This document shows positions 1-7,391 of a stretch of DNA of 27,130 nt, piece after piece. The position numbers were made by a program, and so were the translations under genes. The stretch lies in NCBI GenBank assembly GCA_014872655.1, contig WHHJ01000023.1, positions 1 through 27,130 on the forward strand, in the 5' to 3' direction. Positions within the stretch are counted from its first letter, which is position 1. Every line of letters begins with the position of its first letter. Under the pieces are notes generated by a model. That model did no database searches. It worked only from the letters and a program-made list of their open reading frames with translations, and was not told where the DNA came from. The stretch is from Clostridia bacterium (GTDB lineage Bacteria; Bacillota; Clostridia; Oscillospirales; UBA644).

Positions 1-2118
1 ATACACTCTTACATAGTCGATGCTGATGTTCATTTTATCAAGGTCATCCTCTGTAAAACTTCCTACCCAGGTTGCATTTTCAGCTCCATATCCGCCTCCG
101 TAAAAGTCCCACAGAATATAAGCTTCACTGTCTTCATAAGCTTCGATGTTTTTAACGGCTTTAACTACTTTGCCGTTATAATAGTAATATAAAGCATTTT
201 CTGTCCAAACGCAGGATACCTCTGCATATTCTCCGTTAAAGAGATTTTGGTCCATATAGGCAATGAAATCAGAATCATGTTCTAAGGTGTCTTTGTCCCA
301 GAAATGTTCTGTTATCTGATATTGATCTGGGTTCCATGCAGTAGAGCACTCCATAATATCAATTTCGCCGCAGTAGTTATTCCGATTTTCAGAAGTGTTG
401 CGATATCTAAAGAAGTAAGAGGTCGCGTATCCTTCGTCTTGAATCAGTAACCAAAAGGCTGCATTATTTCCGGCACTGGTACCTACGGGTAGCTTTACAC
501 TGGTTGTGAAACATCCAAAGTGTTGTGAAAATGCATTCTCGGTAGACATGCCACCGTATACAAAATCTGCCGGCCCGGCAAGTTGTCCTTGGTGGTATAC
601 TTCTTTGCCTTCGCCGCTTTCAATGCGTAATGTGCATTTTCCGTCTTCTACGTATATAGCGTCTCGGCTTTCTGCCATGGTTTTCCCTTGGCCGATACCC
701 GATACCGGATTCCAGACATTTTTAGCATAGGGCCATTTGGATTCATCTAACTCGGTTCCGTCAAACTCGTCTTGGAATGTCATAGACCAATTTTTGATCA
801 TAAGCGGATAATATCCTGTAATGTCCGGATTGTCATTCTTTTGGGCATAAATTTTAACGCCTTGTATAGAGGTGTTATCTTTAAATTCTGCAGGGACTGT
901 TACTTTTGCATTTTCAAATTTAATTTCCGGAATATTGCAGAAAAGAGTGTAGTCCTTCTCATTGAGGAGTTTGATACTTCCACCCGAATACTCCATTACT
1001 TTAAAGGTATATTCTGCATCATAACCGGGAATGCCGGGATGATTTACATCGATTCGAACGCTCAAATAGTTAGGAACTTCTTCCTGTGTCGTTTCCACTT
1101 CTCCGTCTCCGGTAAAGAACACAAAATCTCCCATAGTATCTGTTCGGATGATTAGGAATCCGTCTTGATGATAGGTGGGAACCTCTTTAGTCTGTTCTTG
1201 CCCAATGACCATGACTCTCTGCGAGTCGTTTTGTGAGATACTTCCCTCCGGGATGGCAATTTCTACTTCGCCCGTAAGATCGTAAACACTGACAACTCGA
1301 GTCATATCGTTAATGAGCTGTATCGTGTAAAGGTCTTGTAACTCAGCTCCGGGAACTTTTTGTTGTAAAGTAGTATTTGCCTGTTCCGTATCAAGGGTGT
1401 TCTGGTAAGCATTAACAACGATGGATTCCGGTAAAATGCCGTTTTTATCCCATACTTCGATTTTATTTCCGGAACCACAGTAAAATTTATTAACATATTC
1501 GTATGGATCAGCAGCTGCCGGCTTGTCTGACCAAAATTCAAAAGGCATAATATGGATTTGTTGCCCGGGGGAAAGAAACGTTTCTGCCGTAGCGTCTTCC
1601 GGTACAAATAAATTGATATTTTTGATTTTGGTAGGATCAAAAGAGGAAGATGCATTTTCCAGTAACGATTTGAACGGAATCCGAATTTCGTTAAAGCCCT
1701 CCACCGCTTTTTCTGTATCTATAAAGAATGAATATCTTGCTGTTGAAGTCCAATTTTCGTTATTCATTGAAATTTGGAGCGTCATACTTTGAGGCACACT
1801 GATATAAAAACGAAGATATCCCGTTTCAATATATTGACTAATATCTCCTACAGGGTCTAAATAAAAGAGAAAAGAACCTTTTTCTTGATAGTATTGCTCA
1901 TCGTTTAGTTGGATTCTTCTGCACCATGTAGATTTTGCATAGTTGGGATCATCACGCTCGATGGGCTTTATTGCACTTGTGATCGCGCCTGAGGAACAAT
2001 AAAAACTTTTTCGCACAGATGTAAATAAAAGGGAACCTACCGGCGTTTTATCTATTACTGTGCAAGAGGAAGAAATGAGGGTTGCCAGTGTTAACAGCAA
2101 CAACATCAGTTTTTTCAT
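1..2118 (-). CDS. Glycoside hydrolase family 16 lipoprotein, C-terminus cut by window edge
   Basis: An open frame of 706 codons without a stop runs off the left edge, so the C-terminus is missing. The N-terminus MKKLMLLLLTLATLISSSC is a signal peptide ending in a weak lipobox with Cys19, so an exported lipoprotein is likely. The GH16 domain starts near residue 446 (motif DEFDGTELDESKW at about 450). It contains GEIDIMEC with the family's catalytic pattern ExDxxE at E585, D587 and E590 (bases 349-366). The last visible residues, IDYVRVY, are typical of the end of a GH16 fold, so little may be missing. GH16 enzymes retain anomeric configuration and cut beta-1,3/1,4-glucans, laminarin or galactans; the substrate cannot be told here. 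Residues 30-200 look like a beta-rich, carbohydrate-binding-like module and 200-440 like beta-sandwich linkers (inference). The start ATG at 2116-2118 has a GAGGTG site at 2125-2130. Confidence 0.9.
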   Translation of the reverse strand, partial: MKKLMLLLLTLATLISSSCTVIDKTPVGSLLFTSVRKSFYCSSGAITSAIKPIERDDPNYAKSTWCRRIQLNDEQYYQEKGSFLFYLDPVGDISQYIETGYLRFYISVPQSMTLQISMNNENWTSTARYSFFIDTEKAVEGFNEIRIPFKSLLENASSSFDPTKIKNINLFVPEDATAETFLSPGQQIHIMPFEFWSDKPAAADPYEYVNKFYCGSGNKIEVWDKNGILPESIVVNAYQNTLDTEQANTTLQQKVPGAELQDLYTIQLINDMTRVVSVYDLTGEVEIAIPEGSISQNDSQRVMVIGQEQTKEVPTYHQDGFLIIRTDTMGDFVFFTGDGEVETTQEEVPNYLSVRIDVNHPGIPGYDAEYTFKVMEYSGGSIKLLNEKDYTLFCNIPEIKFENAKVTVPAEFKDNTSIQGVKIYAQKNDNPDITGYYPLMIKNWSMTFQDEFDGTELDESKWPYAKNVWNPVSGIGQGKTMAESRDAIYVEDGKCTLRIESGEGKEVYHQGQLAGPADFVYGGMSTENAFSQHFGCFTTSVKLPVGTSAGNNAAFWLLIQDEGYATSYFFRYRNTSENRNNYCGEIDIMECSTAWNPDQYQITEHFWDKDTLEHDSDFIAYMDQNLFNGEYAEVSCVWTENALYYYYNGKVVKAVKNIEAYEDSEAYILWDFYGGGYGAENATWVGSFTEDDLDKMNISIDYVRVY

Positions 2119-2165
2119 AAATATCACCTCAAAATAAGACAAAAACAACTTTTTAAGTTTATTAT

Positions 2166-2194
2166 ATTTTATCATAATATATGAATAAAGTCAA
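2166..2194 (-). promoter_or_regulatory. Sigma-A-type promoter for GH16 lipoprotein gene
   Basis: On the minus strand a -35 TTGACT (2189-2194) and a -10 TAAAAT (2166-2171) are separated by 17 bases, with a TG extension before the -10 (TGATAAAAT). The predicted start of transcription is near 2159, giving a leader of about 40 bases that includes the GAGGTG ribosome binding site. Confidence 0.65.
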
Positions 2195-2282
2195 CGACAG
2201 TGACTAAAAAATAGAATGAAAGAAAAAGTGATCGAGATTTGTTACGATGGAATTAGAAGTATTTGGAATCTTTTTATTGTCA

Positions 2283-2311
2283 TTGATTTAAAAGTGGGAC
2301 TGTGATATAAT
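2283..2311 (+). promoter_or_regulatory. Extended -10 promoter for flavodoxin-like pair
   Basis: The -35 TTGATT (2283-2288) and -10 TATAAT (2306-2311) are 17 bases apart, with a TG at 2303-2304 forming TGATATAAT. Transcription would start near 2318, about 115 bases before the first ATG. Confidence 0.7.
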
Positions 2312-2326
2312 ATGTTTAATATGTTT
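2309..2326 (+). repeat. Tandem direct repeat AATATGTTT x2
   Basis: Two exact adjacent copies of AATATGTTT (2309-2317 and 2318-2326) begin inside the -10 element and span the expected transcription start. This could be chance in AT-rich DNA or a small operator. Confidence 0.45.
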
Positions 2327-2433
2327 TAGGTTTTGAGTAACCGATTTTTATAAACAGATAATTTATCTTTATATCCGGAAATCAAAGGCGATATCATTGA
2401 GAAATGGAAGGGGCTTAGTAAAAGGAGCGTTTT

Positions 2434-2949
2434 ATGAAATTGATATTAAGTGACAAACCTTTGAGTTTGGCTATGGAACAGATATCAGGGGATATCAAGA
2501 TGATTGATTTATCTTCATTAAAGATATCTAATTGTGTGGGGTGTTTTGGTTGCTGGGTTAAAACTCCGGGCAGATGTGTGATACGGGACGATGCGGTAAA
2601 GGTTTATCCGTGTATTGCCAAAAGTGATACGGTACTGTATGTCAGCCGAATTCGCTACGGTGGCTATGATACGATGATGAAAACCATGTTGGAGCGTGCG
2701 ATTCCGGTACAGAAAGCTTTTATTCGGTTGTTGGACGGCGAGACGCATCATGTTCAGCGCAACGTGGCGCTTAAGCAGGCAACTATAGTGGCGTATGGAT
2801 GTGACGATAAAGAGGAACAACAAGTTTTTCAGCGTTTGGTTGCGAGAAATGCAAAAAATATGAATTTTAAAAGTTATAAAGTCATTTTTGTTAAAGAGTC
2901 TCAAGCCGAAAACGTAGTCAGAAAAGAGGTCGAAACATGGGAAAAATAA
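2434..2949 (+). CDS. Flavodoxin-family protein (NADPH-dependent FMN reductase-like), first of a pair
   Basis: This 171-residue protein carries the sequence SNCVGCFGCWVKTPGRCVIR near residues 32-51, the cysteine-rich signature shared by a clostridial branch of flavodoxin-like oxidoreductases (GC-GCW--TPG-C---DD). It is followed by SDTVLYVSRIRYGGYD, typical of the beta-strand and FMN ring loop of the fold. The N-terminus is short and has no GSPR-type loop for the FMN phosphate, so it may bind flavin poorly or together with its neighbour. The start ATG at 2434 has AAAGGAG at 2421-2427. The next gene starts 13 bases before this one ends, so the two are translationally coupled. The reaction and electron partner are unknown. 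Confidence 0.8.
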   Translation: MKLILSDKPLSLAMEQISGDIKMIDLSSLKISNCVGCFGCWVKTPGRCVIRDDAVKVYPCIAKSDTVLYVSRIRYGGYDTMMKTMLERAIPVQKAFIRLLDGETHHVQRNVALKQATIVAYGCDDKEEQQVFQRLVARNAKNMNFKSYKVIFVKESQAENVVRKEVETWEK

Positions 2950-3542
2950 TGATACTCAATGCCAGTCCTCGGGCGCCTCGGTCTCATTCTAAAGCATACG
3001 CAGACATTTTTTCAAAGTATAGCAAACAGGAAACAGAATATTTTATTGTCTCTTCTCCCTATTATGAGCGTATTTTTGCACAAATAGAGCAGGTGTCGGA
3101 TGTTCTGTTGGTCTTTCCGCTTTATGCAGATGGAATCCCGGTTCCGCTTTTGAAATTTTTAAAAGAACTTCAGCAAAGATCTTTTCAGAAAAAGCCGGTT
3201 ATTTCGGTGTTGATTAATTGCGGTTTTTTTGAACCCGGGCAAAATGACATCGCGGTTGAAATGGTAAAGATTTTTTGTCGGCAGAATGGCTATGTTTTTG
3301 GCTCCGTTTTAAAGATCGGGAGCGGGGAGGCAATATTAACAACTCCCTTTGTCTGGTTTGTGAAGCGAAATATCAAAAAACTTGCACAAAGTATACACAA
3401 GCAGCGTTATCAAACATTGCAGACGACCATGCCAATTTCTGTAAAGATGTTTGTTCGTGCTTCTACCCGTTACTGGCTGAACTACGGTGAAAAAAACGGT
3501 GTTACCGAAGAGCAGATGCAAACCATGCAAATAGAAGATTAG
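2937..3542 (+). CDS. NAD(P)H-dependent oxidoreductase, flavodoxin-like fold, second of a pair
   Basis: This 201-residue protein begins MGKIMILNASPRAPRSHSKA, where NASPR matches the flavin phosphate-binding loop of flavodoxin-like quinone/FMN reductases. VLLVFPLYADGIPVPLLKFL near residues 57-76 is the usual second flavin-contacting segment. The C-terminal third (from about 140) is basic and less typical. It overlaps the upstream gene by 13 bases and shares its promoter. A likely ribosome binding site AAGAGGT sits about 8 bases before ATG 2937; a second ATG at 2949 would remove only four residues. Presumably the two proteins act together as a small flavin oxidoreductase; the substrate is not evident. 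A strong terminator follows at 3608-3642. Confidence 0.8.
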   Translation: MGKIMILNASPRAPRSHSKAYADIFSKYSKQETEYFIVSSPYYERIFAQIEQVSDVLLVFPLYADGIPVPLLKFLKELQQRSFQKKPVISVLINCGFFEPGQNDIAVEMVKIFCRQNGYVFGSVLKIGSGEAILTTPFVWFVKRNIKKLAQSIHKQRYQTLQTTMPISVKMFVRASTRYWLNYGEKNGVTEEQMQTMQIED

Positions 3543-3607
3543 TTCTCAGCACATATACTACTAAATATTCTGTCCATGAGTAAAGAAATGGATTATGTAT
3601 TATAAAA

Positions 3608-3642
3608 AATCCGAACGAAAGGGGAAACCTCTCGTTCGGATT
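3608..3642. terminator. Bidirectional intrinsic terminator
   Basis: Arms 3608-3622 and 3628-3642 form a 15-base-pair stem with one mismatch around a 5-base loop, followed by a T run on the plus strand (from 3641) and preceded by an A run (3605-3609) that serves as T run on the minus strand. It lies between converging genes and can end both transcripts. Confidence 0.85.
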
Positions 3643-3663
3643 TTTTTATGGATAAAAGTTGTG

Positions 3664-3716
3664 AGGCCATACTTGATGATATAGAACCATTGGTTGTAAA
3701 GAGCTAAGTATGACCT
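3664..3716. repeat. Imperfect inverted repeat between convergent genes
   Basis: Arms AGGCCATACTT (3664-3674) and AAGTATGACCT (3706-3716) pair over 11 bases with one mismatch and a 31-base spacer. There is no T run, so it is not a standard terminator. It could fold in the 3' end of the minus-strand mRNA. No function can be assigned. Confidence 0.35.
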
Positions 3717-3753
3717 TTGATTTTGAAAATAAATCCAATGAGTTTGTTTTTTA

Positions 3754-6729
3754 TTATTGGACGGTAACAAACGCTCCTGCGCCGGGTTTCAGGGAGAGGG
3801 TGTACACGCCGTCTTGGGCCTGCAGAGTAGTTGCCTGACCATTATAATATGCCGTTACCGTCTTGTTGGCAGAAACGGTAAATGAAACGGTTGTTGTCTG
3901 CGCAGTTCCGGGATTTTCGGCATTGGTAATCATAAATGCTTTATCTGAACTATTATTTTTTGCAGAAAACTGTCCTATCAGTAATGGCTGAGCACTGTTC
4001 AAAATTTGAAGATCATGATCCGCAAAGGTGGTCATTGAGGACATATAGGATGGAAGTGGCTTTTCGTGATATTCTGACGTATTGAGATAGTTATATTGAG
4101 CGAATACCTCAGACATTACTTCCAATTCTTCGTGTAAAATTTGTCCGTAATCCCATAGTTTGGTATAATTGTGTCCATAATCCCGCATGGCGTATACTTG
4201 TGCGGAGACGCCTCCGCCTGGCTGATACCCCGGTACATCATAACAGTAATGTACAATTTTAGATGCGCCAAAGGCAAGACAGGAGTAGGCCTGAAATCGC
4301 AGATCTGCCAGAGTCGGATAGGTATCCTGACTGACCCCGGTCATGGTTTGGATATAGATCCAGTGATCTAGATTGTTTTGTTTCGCCGCGTTTGCCGTAG
4401 TTTGGAGCCCTTTATAATAGTTGGAATCAATCACCCGGGATCCGTTTTGGGTATGCAACGGATAGGGATCCTGACAAACATGATTGGATGAGGTTACGGT
4501 GGAGACAAAATGGTTCACATAGACATCAAAGGATATTCCACCCATGTAATCCATTCCGTAATTCGGGAACAGGTTGACGTGCATATCATATTCGGGTAAG
4601 ACCTGTGTATAGATATTCATTTTCTGTTCCAGTTGTCCAAACAGATTGTAATGAGGTTCGTCGTATAAGTTATTTCCGGCAAAGGCGGGAGACTCTCGAT
4701 AAGCTGCCGTCATTTGTTCAACGTCTTCGGGGGTAAATGTAGAAAGCGCATTGAGATCATAGTCATGGATCAGCGCTTTAATCCCGTATTTTTCTGCCCA
4801 GTGCAGACATTGTTCTGATTTTTCGTCGTTATGCAGATAATCTAAGATAATAAAGTCGATACCGCATTCTGCCAGCATTTTAAAATCATCTTCTACTGCG
4901 TATTCCCGATGGATTGCACAAAAACCTCCGATTTCAATTTGATCTTTTGTCAATGGACCGGGTTCAAAATATTCAAAATATGCGTAAAGGTTCTGGCCGG
5001 AACAAAGGTAAAAAACATCGTCTGCTTTTTGTCCTTTGCCGTTTTCTTCGGTGTACCAACCTCGGAAAACATATCCGTCTTTTTCCGGAACAAGAGGCTG
5101 ATTGACCGTTTGATATCGAGCTGCGGTTTGGGTGTCGATCAAGTTGCCGTTTGCATAATATTGGATTTGACAGGTTTCCGGGATAGAAATCGAATCTCCT
5201 AGTGCGATCCGAGCGATACATAAAACGGAACTGAGCGTAACTTTACCTGTATTTTGAATGTCTGCAAGATATTGTTCAGCCTCAGTTAGAACCTGTTCTG
5301 TCACGACGAATCGGGCTACTTTCAGCACATCAGCCAGAGAAACCTGACTGTCTTGGTTTACGTCGCCGCGTTTATTCTCGGAGATAACCGAAACAGCCCC
5401 TTGTTGAATTTCGTATTTTAACAGTGCGCCGGTTTGATCTCGAAGTTTTTCACACGTGAGCAGTAGAGGTGTCTGTCCGCTTTCTGCAAAAGATTTAACA
5501 CGGAAGGTGATTGTCCATGTAAAGTCCTGTGCTGCGGTTTTTTCAAAATTTTCGTATCTTAAAAAGACTTGGTTTTTATAGACATCTGTATTTTCCATAG
5601 AATCGGAGAGGTATTCGAGTACGGAACTGTCATACATTAGCCCGAAGTTACCATATCCGATATCGGATCCGTTTGGAATATGGATTTGGATTGTTGCGGT
5701 GTTTGCCGCAGAGACTTGCACACTGCTGACGTTAATAGAATATGCCTTTTGTTCTTTCAGCTGCAGGCCTGCAATGGCATCTAACAGCGCATTGTAAGCG
5801 TTTAGACAGTCTTTGTCCGTGTGCCAGCTGTTTTTCACCATGTCGCAGTAATCGATGGCATCAGATACTTTTTTCCAAGATTCTGGCGTATACTGGTCGG
5901 CGTTTGCCGAAACTTTAAAATATTCTTCCCGTGCTTTATTGATAAAAGCATTGCCAATAAATAATGCAGGCTGGAATTGGTTGTAATAGTAGTCCTCTAA
6001 GTCGTTTACAGCTTGAACATAGTCTGCCGTTGTTGCAGAGGTGTTTCCTATCAATTCTACGCCTTTTTGAATTTTTTGCGCGAGTTCTAAAGTTTCTTTT
6101 TTGGGGGAAGCGGAGGTGTCTTTTTTCAGTTCATTTCTGTATGCGAGAGTTTGTTCTGCCAAGGTATATTTGTGAGAAAGTACCTCTGCATCTTGCTTAA
6201 TTTGTCCCTGTTTTAAGCCGTCGACTAATCCTTGCAGAGAGTCTAGGGCTGCCTGTCCGTCTATATCTAACGCTGAAATATTATTTTTATATAGATCTAT
6301 CAGATTTGCAGCTTGTGTATATGCTTGCGAATATTTTTCTGCCAGTTCTGTCGGATAATTTGCCAAATCTCCTACACTGCTAATGATACGGTCTCGATAG
6401 ATTTGCAGCCCCGCACTGATCGGCATATCATTGCGCCAAGTTGTCCAGCTTTGTTCCAATTGCCGAATGATGTCTTGATAGGTTTGATCTGGGAAAACTT
6501 GAGTACTGTCTGCATAAATTCGAGCAGTTGGCAACAAAACATTGACATAGCGCTTATACTCTGTATGACTCTTATATTCTCCCATCGTAATGCGTTCTGC
6601 GTATCCCTCATAGTACGGTAATAGGGAAAGAAGTTCTTCTTTTGCAGAAGAAGCCGCATGAAAAGGAACCGCATAAGCAAGAGAAAATAAAATCAATAGT
6701 GTTAAAATCAAAGAAATTGCTTTTTTCAT
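3754..6729 (-). CDS. Secreted multidomain protein: cohesin-like, dockerin, InlB-type repeat and glycosidase-like barrel
   Basis: The protein has 991 residues when started at ATG 6729, which has AAAGGA 8 bases upstream and opens a clear signal peptide; the upstream GTG at 6750 has no such site. In order: signal peptide (about 1-25); helical region with FIVAR-like repeats (about 30-325); cohesin-like beta domain (about 330-449, with GNFGLMYDSSVLEY); dockerin (about 455-512); InlB/Listeria-Bacteroides-type repeat (about 522-586, with GYVFRGWYTEE); glycosidase-like barrel (about 600-870); C-terminal beta-sandwich (about 895-991). The first dockerin calcium loop is intact (D456, N458, D460, D467); the second is degenerate (D490, Q492, T494, S501). 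In the barrel, NNLYDEPH places D690 and E691 where acid/base glutamates often lie. No sortase motif or S-layer repeats are visible. I infer an extracellular polysaccharide-acting enzyme; the GH family is not identified. Confidence 0.8.
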   Translation of the reverse strand: MKKAISLILTLLILFSLAYAVPFHAASSAKEELLSLLPYYEGYAERITMGEYKSHTEYKRYVNVLLPTARIYADSTQVFPDQTYQDIIRQLEQSWTTWRNDMPISAGLQIYRDRIISSVGDLANYPTELAEKYSQAYTQAANLIDLYKNNISALDIDGQAALDSLQGLVDGLKQGQIKQDAEVLSHKYTLAEQTLAYRNELKKDTSASPKKETLELAQKIQKGVELIGNTSATTADYVQAVNDLEDYYYNQFQPALFIGNAFINKAREEYFKVSANADQYTPESWKKVSDAIDYCDMVKNSWHTDKDCLNAYNALLDAIAGLQLKEQKAYSINVSSVQVSAANTATIQIHIPNGSDIGYGNFGLMYDSSVLEYLSDSMENTDVYKNQVFLRYENFEKTAAQDFTWTITFRVKSFAESGQTPLLLTCEKLRDQTGALLKYEIQQGAVSVISENKRGDVNQDSQVSLADVLKVARFVVTEQVLTEAEQYLADIQNTGKVTLSSVLCIARIALGDSISIPETCQIQYYANGNLIDTQTAARYQTVNQPLVPEKDGYVFRGWYTEENGKGQKADDVFYLCSGQNLYAYFEYFEPGPLTKDQIEIGGFCAIHREYAVEDDFKMLAECGIDFIILDYLHNDEKSEQCLHWAEKYGIKALIHDYDLNALSTFTPEDVEQMTAAYRESPAFAGNNLYDEPHYNLFGQLEQKMNIYTQVLPEYDMHVNLFPNYGMDYMGGISFDVYVNHFVSTVTSSNHVCQDPYPLHTQNGSRVIDSNYYKGLQTTANAAKQNNLDHWIYIQTMTGVSQDTYPTLADLRFQAYSCLAFGASKIVHYCYDVPGYQPGGGVSAQVYAMRDYGHNYTKLWDYGQILHEELEVMSEVFAQYNYLNTSEYHEKPLPSYMSSMTTFADHDLQILNSAQPLLIGQFSAKNNSSDKAFMITNAENPGTAQTTTVSFTVSANKTVTAYYNGQATTLQAQDGVYTLSLKPGAGAFVTVQ

Positions 6730-6760
6730 AACGATACGTCCTTTAAACACATGATGATTT

Positions 6761-6789
6761 ATTATATCATATTTGTATTATTTATACAA
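6761..6789 (-). promoter_or_regulatory. Extended -10 promoter for cohesin/dockerin protein
   Basis: On the minus strand, -35 TTGTAT (6784-6789) and -10 TATAAT (6761-6766) are 17 bases apart, with the TG extension giving TGATATAAT. Transcription would start near 6754, about 25 bases before the preferred ATG at 6729. This supports 6729 over the GTG at 6750, which would sit almost on the transcription start. Confidence 0.7.
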
Positions 6790-6831
6790 TGTGCAGGTTG
6801 GCTTATTTTTATGGCTTATTTTTGTGCGGTA

Positions 6832-6866
6832 TATAAAAAAGAAAGGCGCTTGACGCGCCTTTCTTT
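6832..6866 (-). terminator. Intrinsic terminator after P-loop gene
   Basis: Perfect 12-base-pair stem (6838-6849 with 6855-6866), 5-base loop, and on the minus strand a T run at 6832-6840. It begins 10 bases after the stop codon of the 6876-7283 gene. Downstream lies the promoter of the next minus-strand gene, so the two are separate units. Confidence 0.9.
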
Positions 6867-6875
6867 ATGTTTTAT

Positions 6876-7283
6876 TTATTCAAAATATTCTTTGATTTTA
6901 TCGGTTGCATTATTGATATCGCTGCTAACCGTAATAAAGATTTTAATATTATTTTGAATGGTTTGCAATTCATCTAAGAATTTTTCCAGTTCACCAATAT
7001 CGTCCGAACGACAGATCTTCGTAATCGAGTCGATATAAATCGCTGTTATATCATAGTTGCTGGCCACCAGTCCGCAAAGAAAACCGTAGAACATATCGTA
7101 ATCAATGATCCCGTATTCATCCGTAGAAATGAGTCTTGCTTTATGGTCGATGTCATAACGTAACTTATCGCCTTTTTCGATGCACAGCACATCACCGTGT
7201 TCGGACGTTACTGCCGCATTTACTTTGTCAATGAGTGTTTTTGTCTTACCTGTTCCTTTGAGTCCCATCATTAGTTTTACCAT
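6876..7283 (-). CDS. Small P-loop ATP-binding protein
   Basis: This 135-residue protein has a Walker A motif GLKGTGKT at residues 7-14, right at the N-terminus, and a Walker B-like strand ITAIYIDS with D85. The remaining fold (alternating strands and helices, ending in a helix) is a minimal NTPase without room for extra domains. Related small ATP-binding proteins occur in Clostridia without a known role. The ATG at 7281-7283 is preceded by AAAGGAGTG. It has its own promoter (7307-7335) and terminator (6832-6866), so it is a single-gene unit. The short length suggests a regulatory or partner protein rather than a full motor (inference). Confidence 0.75.
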   Translation of the reverse strand: MVKLMMGLKGTGKTKTLIDKVNAAVTSEHGDVLCIEKGDKLRYDIDHKARLISTDEYGIIDYDMFYGFLCGLVASNYDITAIYIDSITKICRSDDIGELEKFLDELQTIQNNIKIFITVSSDINNATDKIKEYFE

Positions 7284-7306
7284 AATGTAATCACTCCTTT
7301 GATTAT

Positions 7307-7335
7307 ATTATATCATCTGAAAAACCTTTTTTCAA
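7307..7335 (-). promoter_or_regulatory. Extended -10 promoter for P-loop gene
   Basis: On the minus strand, -35 TTGAAA (7330-7335) and -10 TATAAT (7307-7312) are separated by 17 bases and a TG precedes the -10 (TGATATAAT). It lies just after the end of pgi and makes the P-loop gene independent. The transcript leader is about 17 bases. Confidence 0.75.
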
Positions 7336-7391
7336 GACCTGAAACAGGATTTACAAATGTTTGTCAAAAATAGATAAGTTCGGCGGTTCGT

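Larger units (their letters stand above)
2119..2433. other. Divergent intergenic region between GH16 gene and flavodoxin pair
   Basis: This 315-base stretch is AT-rich and has no convincing gene. It holds a minus-strand promoter for the GH16 gene (2166-2194), a plus-strand promoter for the flavodoxin genes (2283-2311), a tandem 9-base repeat just at the plus promoter (2309-2326), and the AAAGGAG ribosome binding site at 2421-2427. The plus leader would be about 115 bases long. I see no strong hairpin or known riboswitch in it. Confidence 0.6.

Noticed and set aside
772..1155. Plus-strand open frame of 127 codons
   Set aside because: It is antisense to the GH16 lipoprotein gene, whose frame is open over 706 codons and carries the catalytic motif.
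6730..6750. Upstream GTG start for the cohesin/dockerin protein
   Set aside because: It would place seven residues before a good signal peptide, lacks a ribosome binding site, and lies almost on the predicted transcription start.
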